Notes under the pieces: model-generated
What the model was told of the DNA's origin: nothing
What the model saw: only the letters and a program-made list of their open reading frames with translations
The model's database searches: none
Made by a program: the position numbers and the translations under genes
Shown here: positions 1 through 5,484 of the stretch, piece by piece
How positions within the stretch are numbered: the first letter of the stretch is position 1
Layout of the letters: each line of letters begins with the position of its first letter
Assembly: GCA_964415885.1 (NCBI GenBank)
Contig: CAYQCE010000095.1
Location: 1-5,484 of the forward strand
Source: CAYQCE01 sp964415885
GTDB lineage: Bacteria; Zixibacteria; MSB-5A5; JAABVY01; JAHJOQ01
Length of the DNA: 5,484 nt
Direction of reading: 5' to 3'

Positions 1-2
1 TC

Positions 3-74
3 GTATATTACTATATCAACCAGATTTACACATCGCTGTCTTTGAAATTAACAACGTCTCGAGACGAGGAGTAA
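3..74 (+). CDS. C-terminal end of an unidentified upstream protein (partial)
   Basis: The reading frame starting at base 3 is open from the window edge to a TAA at 72-74 and gives 23 residues, beginning V-Y-Y-Y-I-N-Q-I-Y and ending in a charged tail T-S-R-D-E-E. The stop lies one base before the TTG start of hflX, and the hflX ribosome binding site lies inside the last codons, as is common in a tightly packed operon. The fragment is too short to identify. The alternating S-L-S-L-K-L stretch could be a beta strand, but that is speculation. Frame 2 is also open here but would run on into hflX, so it is less likely. The call rests on spacing and plausible composition only. Confidence 0.4.
   Translation, partial: VYYYINQIYTSLSLKLTTSRDEE
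66..71 (+). promoter_or_regulatory. Ribosome binding site of hflX
   Basis: GAGGAG lies 4 bases before the TTG at 76. It is the only strong Shine-Dalgarno match near the N-terminus and supports TTG as the true start. It overlaps the stop region of the upstream reading frame, which suggests coupled translation. Confidence 0.65.
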
Positions 75-75
75 T

Positions 76-1251
76 TTGCACACAACCGTTAAGAAGTCCC
101 TCAAAGAGAAAGCCGTTATAGTCGGTGTCCGTCTATCCCGCCAGTCAGAATATCAGTTTAAGGAGTCTATTGAAGAACTCGCATCGCTCGTTCGATCGGC
201 AGGCGGCAAGGTTGTATCCAGAATCACCCAGAACCGAAATCGAATCGACCCCACCTACTTCATAGGCAAGGGCAAAGTCTCGGAGATTCGCGACAAAGTA
301 ACTGAGCACGAAGCGGAGATCGTGATATTCGATGACGAGCTGTCGCCCGCACAGGTGCGAAATCTTGAGAAATTTCTCGAAACCAAAGTGATCGACAGGG
401 GCGCCCTGATACTCGATATCTTCGGCAAACGGGCACGCACGAAAGAGGCCCGAGTGCAGGTCGAGATGGCGCAGCTCGAGTATATGCTGCCCCGACTCAC
501 CCGTCAGTGGTCGCATTTCAGCAAGCAGGTCGGCGGAATCGGCACACGAGGCCCCGGCGAAACTCAGCTCGAGACAGACCGGAGGCTGACAAGAAAACGC
601 ATTTCCACCCTCGCAGAGCGCCTGGAAAAGATAGACCGGGAACGCGAGGTCCAGAGACGGCGCCGTCAGGGACTCCTAAATGTATGCCTGGTCGGCTATA
701 CGAACGCCGGCAAATCGACCCTTTTCAATGCACTGACGAAAGAGGACGTGTGGGTCGAAAATATGCTGTTCTGCACGCTCGATTCGACATCAAGATCGTA
801 TCATATAGGCAACGGCGACAAAGTGATTTTCACCGATACGGTCGGATTCATCCGCAAGATTCCGCACCAGCTCGTGGCATCATTCCGCGCGACGCTGGAC
901 GAGGTCCGCCTGGCGGATTTGCTGCTCCACATAGTCGATTTTTCGCATCCTCACTACGTCAAACGGATATCGGATGTCAACGGGGTCCTGGAAGATCTCG
1001 GAGCCGCAGATATCCCCAAGATCATGGTGTTCAACAAAATAGACCAGTCGCCGGAGGCCTATCTTGAATTCGGTCAGTTTGTCGTTCCGGATGAGAACAA
1101 GATGTTTACTTCTGCAACGGAGCGAATCGGTCTCGATCTACTGGTTAAGAGAATAGCAGGTTTCGCCGACAGAAGTAAAGAAGGGGCGGATAGTCAAAAG
1201 GTTACCCGTAAAGGACAGTCGCATGGGCAGGAACAAGGTCCTGATTGTTGA
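76..1251 (+). CDS. hflX: GTPase HflX (ribosome-splitting / ribosome-associated GTPase)
   Basis: HflX is a cytoplasmic GTPase of the TRAFAC class. In characterised bacteria it binds the 50S subunit, splits stalled or hibernating 70S ribosomes and helps recovery from heat or antibiotic stress. The 391-residue product shows the family architecture: an N-terminal nucleotide-binding-like domain (about 12-150), the HflX signature G-I-G-T-R-G-P-G-E-T-Q-L-E-T-D-R-R (about 154-170), a basic helical linker (about 170-200), then the G domain. The G domain has P-loop G-Y-T-N-A-G-K-S-T (207-215), D-T-V-G-F (254-258, G3), N-K-I-D (320-323, G4) and S-A (346-347, G5). The start is TTG, chosen because of the GAGGAG site and because the K-A-V-I-V-G-V strand that begins the fold follows at once. 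The protein stops soon after the G domain, so the small C-terminal domain of E. coli HflX seems missing. The last 29 bp overlap the next gene in another frame. Identity is near certain; the stress role is family knowledge. Confidence 0.96.
   Translation: MHTTVKKSLKEKAVIVGVRLSRQSEYQFKESIEELASLVRSAGGKVVSRITQNRNRIDPTYFIGKGKVSEIRDKVTEHEAEIVIFDDELSPAQVRNLEKFLETKVIDRGALILDIFGKRARTKEARVQVEMAQLEYMLPRLTRQWSHFSKQVGGIGTRGPGETQLETDRRLTRKRISTLAERLEKIDREREVQRRRRQGLLNVCLVGYTNAGKSTLFNALTKEDVWVENMLFCTLDSTSRSYHIGNGDKVIFTDTVGFIRKIPHQLVASFRATLDEVRLADLLLHIVDFSHPHYVKRISDVNGVLEDLGAADIPKIMVFNKIDQSPEAYLEFGQFVVPDENKMFTSATERIGLDLLVKRIAGFADRSKEGADSQKVTRKGQSHGQEQGPDC
1210..1215 (+). promoter_or_regulatory. Ribosome binding site of the REC-domain gene, inside hflX
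   Basis: AAAGGA lies 7 bases before the ATG at 1223 and within the 3' end of hflX. Its spacing supports this ATG, so the 29-bp gene overlap is real rather than a start-site error. The receiver domain also needs residues from this start onward (K-V-L-I-V-D-D). Confidence 0.55.
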
Positions 1252-1591
1252 CGATAATCCGAACATGTCGGCGCTCCTGTCCGATATGCTCGATGTTTTC
1301 GAATTCAGTTCCGAACAGGCGAAAGGCGGCGTTGAGGCTCTCGAAATGCTCGGGAATCAAGACTTCTCGATGGTTATCACAGACCTGCGGATGCCGGAGA
1401 TGTCCGGATCGCAACTCTTAAAGACGATTAAAGAGAAGTATCCCGAGATGCCGGTCGTTGTAATATCAGGCTTCAATGTTGGAGATGACGAGGATGATAT
1501 CCTTTCCACTATGGCGGACGCTTTCATCAACAAGCCATTCCGCATGGATGACATCGAGAAGATATTGCACAAATTCAGCAGTTCCGGCTAA
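1223..1591 (+). CDS. Stand-alone response regulator receiver (REC) protein, CheY-like
   Basis: This is a 122-residue single-domain receiver, a phosphorylation switch normally controlled by a histidine kinase. The key positions are visible: the acidic pair D10-D11 in L-I-V-D-D-N, the phosphoacceptor D54 in V-I-T-D-L-R-M-P-E-M-S-G, the switch residue S82 in V-I-S-G, and K104 in F-I-N-K-P-F with F101 as the aromatic switch position. The protein ends about 18 residues after the K-P-F motif, so there is no DNA-binding or enzymatic output domain. It must act by protein contact or as a phosphorelay intermediate. No histidine kinase lies in the window, so its partner is unknown. The gene overlaps hflX by 29 bp and is probably co-transcribed with it. 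The REC assignment is very secure; the specific pathway is not known. Confidence 0.93.
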   Translation: MGRNKVLIVDDNPNMSALLSDMLDVFEFSSEQAKGGVEALEMLGNQDFSMVITDLRMPEMSGSQLLKTIKEKYPEMPVVVISGFNVGDDEDDILSTMADAFINKPFRMDDIEKILHKFSSSG

Positions 1592-1638
1592 GTCAGACCA
1601 ACCCTGTCATTGCTTATCAGTCTTTAGCTCTCATCACA

Positions 1639-1669
1639 GGTGATTGAACACAACATAACGACAATCACC
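1639..1669. terminator. Possible hairpin between convergent genes
   Basis: GGTGATTG at 1639-1646 pairs perfectly with CAATCACC at 1662-1669, giving an 8-bp stem with a 15-base loop. It lies in the 86-bp gap between the REC gene and the convergent phosphoesterase gene. ATCAC at 1633-1637 could compete for the left arm. No T-run follows on either strand and the loop is long, so this is a weak terminator candidate, named mainly because of its position. Confidence 0.3.
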
Positions 1670-1677
1670 CAGAACAA

Positions 1678-2853
1678 CTACATCTTTTTCAATACGAGCA
1701 GCGGCGCCTCGGCTGGACAACCCAGCCTGAACGGGAACCAGTGCCCGACGCCCGAAGAAGTATATAGCTGAGATTTCCCGTTTTGATAGTGTCCCCAGAA
1801 GTAGTTCGGTGGGTCAACGGACTCGAATAGCGATCTGCCTCCGACGCCAATCTGTCCACCGTGCGTGTGACCCGACAGCGTGAGATCGATGCCTATCTCA
1901 GCGGCTTTCACAAAGCCTCTCGGCCTGTGCGACATCAAAATCTTGAACGAATTCGAAGGAGCAATGGCACACGTTCTTTCAACAGTGGCGTTCAGGAACG
2001 GGTCGACATCGCTCCGAAGAATCCTCGGATCATCGGCACCACCTATGAATACAGGCGTGCCGCCGATTCGAATCATCAGTCCGTCATTCACGAGAAGCGG
2101 GACCTCGCTGCGATCGTGGAAACGCCTCGAGTGCTCGACGCCGTGGTAATACTCATGGTTTCCAAGTGAAGCAAAAGCACCAAATCTCGGCTTCAATTCC
2201 TCGACGAGCCGTATAGTCTCCCGCAGATCGGGGACGACATCACATATGTCACCGGTAAGGAGTATGATATCCGGCTTCAATTCATCGGCTCGCTCGGCGA
2301 GTTCCTCGAAATCAGCCAGACTGAAGTACCTCCCGAGATGCATGTCCGACAGGTGCAGTATCGAGACCCCATCGAGAGAATCCGGGAGTTCATCATATTC
2401 GAGCTCTTTGCGGTATATCCTGACGTCATTGAATGATCCCGCAAAGCCCGCAGTACCTGCACCCAGGGTGGCGATCGGAATAGCGGCGGCTGCCTTCCGC
2501 AGTATGTAGCGACGGCCGCTTACAGCGGCATCCTCGTCCGCGCTTTCCCTGACGTGCCTGCCCATGCGATTCTGTATGAGATTCAGGATACTCGAGAGAG
2601 GCAGAGACAGCGTGGTTCCGAGGAGCATTACCATACAGAAAGATGCGGTCGTGGCTCCGACGCCAATCCACAACCGTGAACCGTTCGAGTATCCGTACGA
2701 CATGACGAGAATACCGATCACTCCGAAGACCGGAAGAGCGAACATCGAATACCGAATCAGCCGTGACTTCCACCAGGGCCGATTCATGAAGCGAAGTACA
2801 ACAATCGAGACGATCGCGAGGGCGATCATTATACCTATTATGAACTTAAACAT
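1678..2853 (-). CDS. Membrane-anchored calcineurin-like metallophosphoesterase (YaeI/YkuE type)
   Basis: The 391-residue product has a hydrophobic N-terminal third with likely membrane segments at about 2-21, 36-52, 62-83 and 119-139, then a complete calcineurin-like phosphoesterase domain (about 160-391). The two-metal site motifs are all present: D170-x-H172 (S-D-M-H-L-G), G-D at 201-202, G-N-H-E at 231-234, H309 in S-H-R-P, and G-H-T-H-G-G-Q at 328-334. This order and the G-H-T-H-G-G-Q ending match the COG1408-like group that includes E. coli YaeI, B. subtilis YkuE and chlamydial LpxG. Members hydrolyse phosphodiester or pyrophosphate bonds at or near the membrane, and LpxG acts on a lipid A precursor. 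The substrate cannot be read from the sequence. G-R-R-Y-I-L-R-K at 113-120 precedes the last hydrophobic segment and resembles a twin-arginine signal. The start ATG has AGGG (complement of 2860-2863) six bases upstream. The gene is alone on its strand here. The enzyme class is secure; substrate and topology are inferred. Confidence 0.92.
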   Translation of the reverse strand: MFKFIIGIMIALAIVSIVVLRFMNRPWWKSRLIRYSMFALPVFGVIGILVMSYGYSNGSRLWIGVGATTASFCMVMLLGTTLSLPLSSILNLIQNRMGRHVRESADEDAAVSGRRYILRKAAAAIPIATLGAGTAGFAGSFNDVRIYRKELEYDELPDSLDGVSILHLSDMHLGRYFSLADFEELAERADELKPDIILLTGDICDVVPDLRETIRLVEELKPRFGAFASLGNHEYYHGVEHSRRFHDRSEVPLLVNDGLMIRIGGTPVFIGGADDPRILRSDVDPFLNATVERTCAIAPSNSFKILMSHRPRGFVKAAEIGIDLTLSGHTHGGQIGVGGRSLFESVDPPNYFWGHYQNGKSQLYTSSGVGHWFPFRLGCPAEAPLLVLKKM

Positions 2854-2888
2854 CCAAATCCCTGTTTTGTAACTGCAGCATCACCAAA

Positions 2889-2917
2889 ATTATACGCGCC
2901 ACACGCTATTCTGATTA
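2889..2917 (-). promoter_or_regulatory. Candidate promoter of the metallophosphoesterase gene
   Basis: On the - strand a perfect TATAAT (complement of 2889-2894) lies about 35 bases before the ATG, which would leave a leader of roughly 30 bases. The element 17 bases further upstream is TAATCA (complement of 2912-2917), a poor -35 match. The overlapping - strand reading TAATTTTG (complement of 2885-2892) also fits the TAnnTTTG -7 element known from Bacteroidetes, but I see no TTTG at the matching -33 distance. Position in a divergent intergenic region supports a promoter; the sigma factor is uncertain. Confidence 0.45.
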
Positions 2918-2982
2918 GTTCAAGAGCCATTTTCAAGATATTTGTTGGATGATACCGATGCGGCTCGTATCTATTCATTGAT

Positions 2983-3939
2983 ATGAGAGTGGCTGTACAC
3001 AGGAGCTTGGGTGTGGGCTATCCCGAGGACGCTCCGTTTCATCCCGGCGAATTGTATCCTGAGGCGCCATTTCCGGACACGCAGGCGGTCCCCAATCGTG
3101 TCTACTCCTCCGTGCGCGAGCTTTTCCGGCTGCAAGGCATCGATGCCGACAGATACGGCTCACCTGAGTGGAATCCGCTCGGAAGCCTGATTGAACCCGG
3201 CATGACAGTTCTGATCAAGCCTAACTTGATCAAAGAGAACCATCCGCGCGATCCTGAGGGATGGCGGTATATGATGACCCACGGCTCGGTCGTACGCGCC
3301 GTGTGTGATTATGTGGCGATCGCTCTCAATGGCAGCGGCCGGATAGTTATTGCAGACGCACCGCAGACAGATTCATCCTTCGATAAGATTGTCCGAATTC
3401 TGCGACTGGACGCCATTAGAGATTACTTCACCTCCAGAGGATTGGACCTGCGTCTCGTGGACCTGCGTAAGTTCGAATGGGAATCGAGGGACGACGTTGT
3501 CGTGTCTCGGCGGGATCTTGCGGGCGACCCGGAAGGATATGTAGAATTCAATCTCGGGAGACGAAGCTACTTCTATGGCTGCGAGGGCGAGGGACACTAC
3601 TACGGCGCCGACTATGACACGGCTCAGATCAATGAGCATCACCGAGGCGAAACGCACGAGTATGTGATCGCCGGATCGGCGATCAAGTGTGATGTGTTCA
3701 TCAATCTCCCGAAGATGAAGACGCACAAGAAAACTGGTGTTACGCTCAGCCTGAAAAACCTCGTCGGGATCAATGGAGACAAGAACTACCTTCCCCACTA
3801 CACCGAGGGAACTCCCAAAAACGGTGGCGATCAGTTTCCAACCGCCTCGCTCATGACGTTTCGCCCCCACTTTGGATGGAAGGGGCATATCGAGTTGACG
3901 GAGCATTCTACAGACAGGAACAGCGAAGTGTCGAGATGA
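2983..3939 (+). CDS. DUF362-family protein, apparently with a large internal in-frame deletion
   Basis: The 318-residue product belongs to the DUF362 family as found in surface polysaccharide clusters, where its biochemical role is not established. Visible family features are V-L-I-K-P-N-L-I (76-83), T-H-G-S-V-V-R (99-105), I-A-D-A-P (123-127), and the strongly conserved N-L-P-K-M-K-T-H-K-K-T-G-V-T (241-254) followed by S-L-K-N-L-V-G-I-N-G-D-K (256-267) and G-G-D-Q-F-P (281-286). Soon after this the sequence goes straight to R-P-H-F-G-W-K-G-H-I-E-L (294-305), which I recall as the extreme C-terminus of full-length relatives of well over 400 residues. The middle-to-late block that normally carries G-N-W-Y-G-N-D-T-like and D-G-I-x-G-x-E-G-like motifs is absent. 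No other frame restores it, so this is not a simple frameshift. There is no Shine-Dalgarno sequence before the ATG; the start was chosen because M-R-V-A-V begins the first strand. The stop overlaps the next start as ATGA. Family membership is secure; whether the product works is doubtful. Confidence 0.82.
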   Translation: MRVAVHRSLGVGYPEDAPFHPGELYPEAPFPDTQAVPNRVYSSVRELFRLQGIDADRYGSPEWNPLGSLIEPGMTVLIKPNLIKENHPRDPEGWRYMMTHGSVVRAVCDYVAIALNGSGRIVIADAPQTDSSFDKIVRILRLDAIRDYFTSRGLDLRLVDLRKFEWESRDDVVVSRRDLAGDPEGYVEFNLGRRSYFYGCEGEGHYYGADYDTAQINEHHRGETHEYVIAGSAIKCDVFINLPKMKTHKKTGVTLSLKNLVGINGDKNYLPHYTEGTPKNGGDQFPTASLMTFRPHFGWKGHIELTEHSTDRNSEVSR

Positions 3940-5312
3940 TTGCGCGACTGAAAAAAATCTACATCTCGCTTCCCGCGTGGATGAAACGGGTAGTGGCCGT
4001 GGTGCCATTTGAGTATCGACTCGGATCCAGCTTCCGCGCAACGCTTGCCTTATTGCGAGAGTCAGACAAGTGGAGTCAGAAGCGTGTCAGGGGATACCAG
4101 GAGACTGAACTGGGTCGTCTTCTCGACCATGCAATCCGGAATGTGCCGTACTATGAAAGATACAAGCGGTTCTTGACCAAACCTGCATTCGAAATTCTTC
4201 GCGAGATAGAGCCGGTCACGAAATCAGAAATTCAGCAGAATCTCGACCTTTTCGTCGTGCCTGAGCACCTTCGAGGCGCACACCATATCACATACACGGG
4301 CGGGTCGTCCGGCAAACCATTAAAGATATACCAGAATGATGACGCGCTCGAGAAGGAGTGGGCGTTCATGATCGCGCAATGGATACGGGCGGAATACCGC
4401 CTCGGAGACAAACGAGCGGCGTTTCGCGGTGTGGAATTCAGGGGCTCGCAAACCGATATCGTGCGTGAGAATCCCATCTACGACGAGATTCTCCTGTCAC
4501 CATTCGACCTTACGGAGAAAGCGCTCGAGCGATATATCAAGGAGTTGCGAAACTTCCGTCCTCGGTTCCTGCGTGGCTACCCATCGGCGATTTCAGTACT
4601 CGCGAGTTACATCCGAGACAACAAGGTTACTCACCTTCCCGACATCAAGGGCGTGCTATGCGGTTCTGAGGGACTGTTCGATGGTCAGCGTGAGCTGATC
4701 GAATCCGCGTTCGATGCGCCGGTCTACTCCTGGTACGGCATGAGCGAGAAAGTCGTTCTTGCCGGTGAATGTGAGAGATCAAATCTGTATCATGCGTTCC
4801 CACAGTATGGGATAACGGAAATCGTCGACTCAAATGGCAATGTCACATCAGAACCGGGCAGCGAGGGTGAAATTGTCGGCACCGGCTTTCTGAACCGGGT
4901 AATGCCTTTCATCCGGTATCGTCTCGATGACTCTGCTCGAATCGTGGGAAACCGCTGCAGCGAATGCCGCAGGAATCATCTGTTGTTGAGCGATGTCAAG
5001 GGACACCGTGTGCAGGATGCGATCATTGGAAAGTCCGGCGGCAGGATATCGATGACCGCGATTAACATGCACGACAAGACATTCGAGGGAGTAAGGCAGT
5101 TTCAATTCAGACAGACTCGAAAGGGTGAGGTAACGCTGTTTCTCAAGGTTTCACGCGAGTTTTCGGATGAAAAGAGAACACTTATACTGAAATCGCTGAA
5201 GAGCAAGACTCGCGATGAAATCGACTATGATATTCGACTCGTGGATTCGATCGATGTTTCCGGGATGGGAAAGGGGATCTATCTGAGACAGGAGATAGAC
5301 TCCGACGAGTAG
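3936..5312 (+). CDS. CapK/PaaK-like adenylate-forming ligase (phenylacetate-CoA ligase family)
   Basis: This 458-residue protein resembles PaaK-type AMP-forming ligases and the CapK proteins of capsule clusters. These activate a carboxylic acid as an acyl-adenylate; in polysaccharide loci they are thought to help attach acyl or amino acid groups. Motifs: Y-T-G-G-S-S-G-K-P (120-128, phosphate-binding loop), Y-G-M-S-E (267-271, A5-like), I-R-Y-R-L-D-D (326-332, with the ATP-ribose-binding aspartate), G-H-R-V-Q-D (356-361, hinge-like), and G-M-G-K-G with K446 as the candidate C-terminal catalytic lysine. C279, H286, C341 and C344 could form a metal site. ATG 3936 is preferred over the in-frame ATG at 3876 because it makes the classic ATGA overlap with the previous gene and M-I-A-R-L-K-K-I-Y matches the usual N-terminus. 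It has no good ribosome binding site of its own, so translation probably depends on coupling to the DUF362 gene. A strong terminator follows 22 bases after the stop. No signal peptide is seen, so it is cytoplasmic. The true substrate is unknown. Confidence 0.88.
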   Translation: MIARLKKIYISLPAWMKRVVAVVPFEYRLGSSFRATLALLRESDKWSQKRVRGYQETELGRLLDHAIRNVPYYERYKRFLTKPAFEILREIEPVTKSEIQQNLDLFVVPEHLRGAHHITYTGGSSGKPLKIYQNDDALEKEWAFMIAQWIRAEYRLGDKRAAFRGVEFRGSQTDIVRENPIYDEILLSPFDLTEKALERYIKELRNFRPRFLRGYPSAISVLASYIRDNKVTHLPDIKGVLCGSEGLFDGQRELIESAFDAPVYSWYGMSEKVVLAGECERSNLYHAFPQYGITEIVDSNGNVTSEPGSEGEIVGTGFLNRVMPFIRYRLDDSARIVGNRCSECRRNHLLLSDVKGHRVQDAIIGKSGGRISMTAINMHDKTFEGVRQFQFRQTRKGEVTLFLKVSREFSDEKRTLILKSLKSKTRDEIDYDIRLVDSIDVSGMGKGIYLRQEIDSDE

Positions 5313-5334
5313 AAGCACCAAATTCGGAGAATCA

Positions 5335-5371
5335 AATGCCCGCTTCGATCAGAAGCGGGCATTCTGTGTTT
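5335..5371. terminator. Strong intrinsic terminator, probably bidirectional
   Basis: Bases 5335-5346 (AATGCCCGCTTC) pair perfectly with 5352-5363 (GAAGCGGGCATT), a 12-bp GC-rich stem with a 5-base loop. On the + strand CTGTGTTT follows, a short T-rich tail. It lies between two convergent genes, so it can serve both the ligase gene (+) and the partial gene at the right edge (-). The A/T pairs at the stem base provide T residues in either direction. Confidence 0.88.
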
Positions 5372-5397
5372 ATGCCGGGTATCACCCGACGGTCAGA

Positions 5398-5484
5398 TCA
5401 GCATCCAAGACACGGTTCCGGGCCGCCGGAGAATACATACGCGATCAGGTAGACCACGTCATCGATATCAGCGGAATCGGAACA
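5398..5484 (-). CDS. C-terminal end of a probable dockerin-like tailed protein (partial)
   Basis: The - strand frame is open from the window edge to a stop at the complement of 5398-5400 and gives 28 residues: C-S-D-S-A-D-I-D-D-V-V-Y-L-I-A-Y-V-F-S-G-G-P, then E-P-C-L-G-C. The D-x-x-D-I-D-D-V-V-Y-L-I-x-Y-V-F pattern is that of the second calcium-binding half of a type I dockerin repeat, in which aspartates bind calcium and a hydrophobic helix follows. In Zixibacteria-like and related genomes many secreted proteins end this way, with a G-G-P-x-P-C tail after the helix. The body of the protein lies outside the window, so its function is unknown. The gene converges on the ligase gene and shares the hairpin at 5335-5363. 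The pattern is distinctive, but only 28 residues are visible. Confidence 0.62.
   Translation of the reverse strand, partial: CSDSADIDDVVYLIAYVFSGGPEPCLGC

Noticed and set aside
2..120. Frame 2 as an alternative end of the upstream gene
   Set aside because: It would overlap hflX by more than 40 bp and gives a basic, proline-rich tail; frame 3 ends neatly just before the hflX start.
507..1067. Open frame of 186 codons on the + strand inside hflX
   Set aside because: Arginine- and proline-rich translation typical of an out-of-frame reading; fully covered by the conserved HflX G domain.
2867..2896. + strand promoter candidate for the DUF362 gene (TTGTAA, 18 bases, TATACG)
   Set aside because: Each box matches the sigma-70 consensus at only four of six positions, and the -10 overlaps the better TATAAT read on the other strand. 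It is not strong enough to list.
3876..3935. Upstream in-frame ATG giving the ligase 20 more residues
   Set aside because: The extension is hydrophilic and unlike the family N-terminus, lacks a ribosome binding site, and would overlap the DUF362 gene by 64 bp, whereas ATG 3936 gives a standard ATGA coupling.
3841..3939. Simple frameshift as the cause of the short DUF362 protein
   Set aside because: Frame 2 has early stops and frame 3 leads only into the ligase. Less than 100 bp is available, too little to encode the missing block, so a deletion is the better explanation.
3373..4041. Open frame of 222 codons on the - strand
   Set aside because: It lies opposite the DUF362 and ligase genes, both of which have clear family motifs, and its translation shows no recognisable motif. 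It is a shadow.

Overview
The window holds five well-supported protein genes plus fragments of two more. It reads like ordinary chromosomal DNA of a Gram-negative-type bacterium with moderate GC. The best taxonomic hint is the fragment at the right edge. Its C-terminus (D-I-D-D-V-V-Y-L-I-x-Y-V-F-x-G-G-P) resembles the dockerin-like tails I associate with secreted proteins of Zixibacteria and related FCB-group candidate phyla. That placement is an inference, not a demonstration. I see no tRNA, rRNA, CRISPR array, insertion sequence or phage gene.

Left block, + strand (1-1591): the last codons of an unidentified upstream gene end one base before the TTG start of hflX, a ribosome-associated GTPase. 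The end of hflX overlaps by 29 bp a gene for a stand-alone phosphoreceiver (REC) domain. The tight packing suggests one transcript with translational coupling.

Middle block, - strand (1678-2853): a membrane-anchored calcineurin-like metallophosphoesterase of the YaeI/YkuE type, convergent with the left block. It has all the metal-binding motifs and a twin-arginine-like motif before its last hydrophobic segment. A 129-bp divergent intergenic region (2854-2982) separates it from the right block and contains a perfect TATAAT on the - strand.

Right block, + strand (2983-5312): a DUF362-family gene and a CapK/PaaK-like adenylate-forming ligase gene, joined by an ATGA stop/start overlap and closed by a strong hairpin terminator. 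Such pairs usually sit inside surface polysaccharide clusters, but here the pair is its own two-gene unit with no glycosyltransferase in view. The DUF362 protein appears to lack an internal block of roughly 100 or more residues: its conserved core runs directly into what looks like the normal family C-terminus, in frame. This is the most unusual feature of the window.

Right edge (5398-5484, - strand): the 3' end of a gene for a probable dockerin-like tailed protein, sharing the terminator with the ligase gene.

No wholly new system is evident. The points most worth checking are the internally shortened DUF362 protein coupled to a ligase, the hflX-REC overlap, and the internal Tat-like motif of the phosphoesterase.
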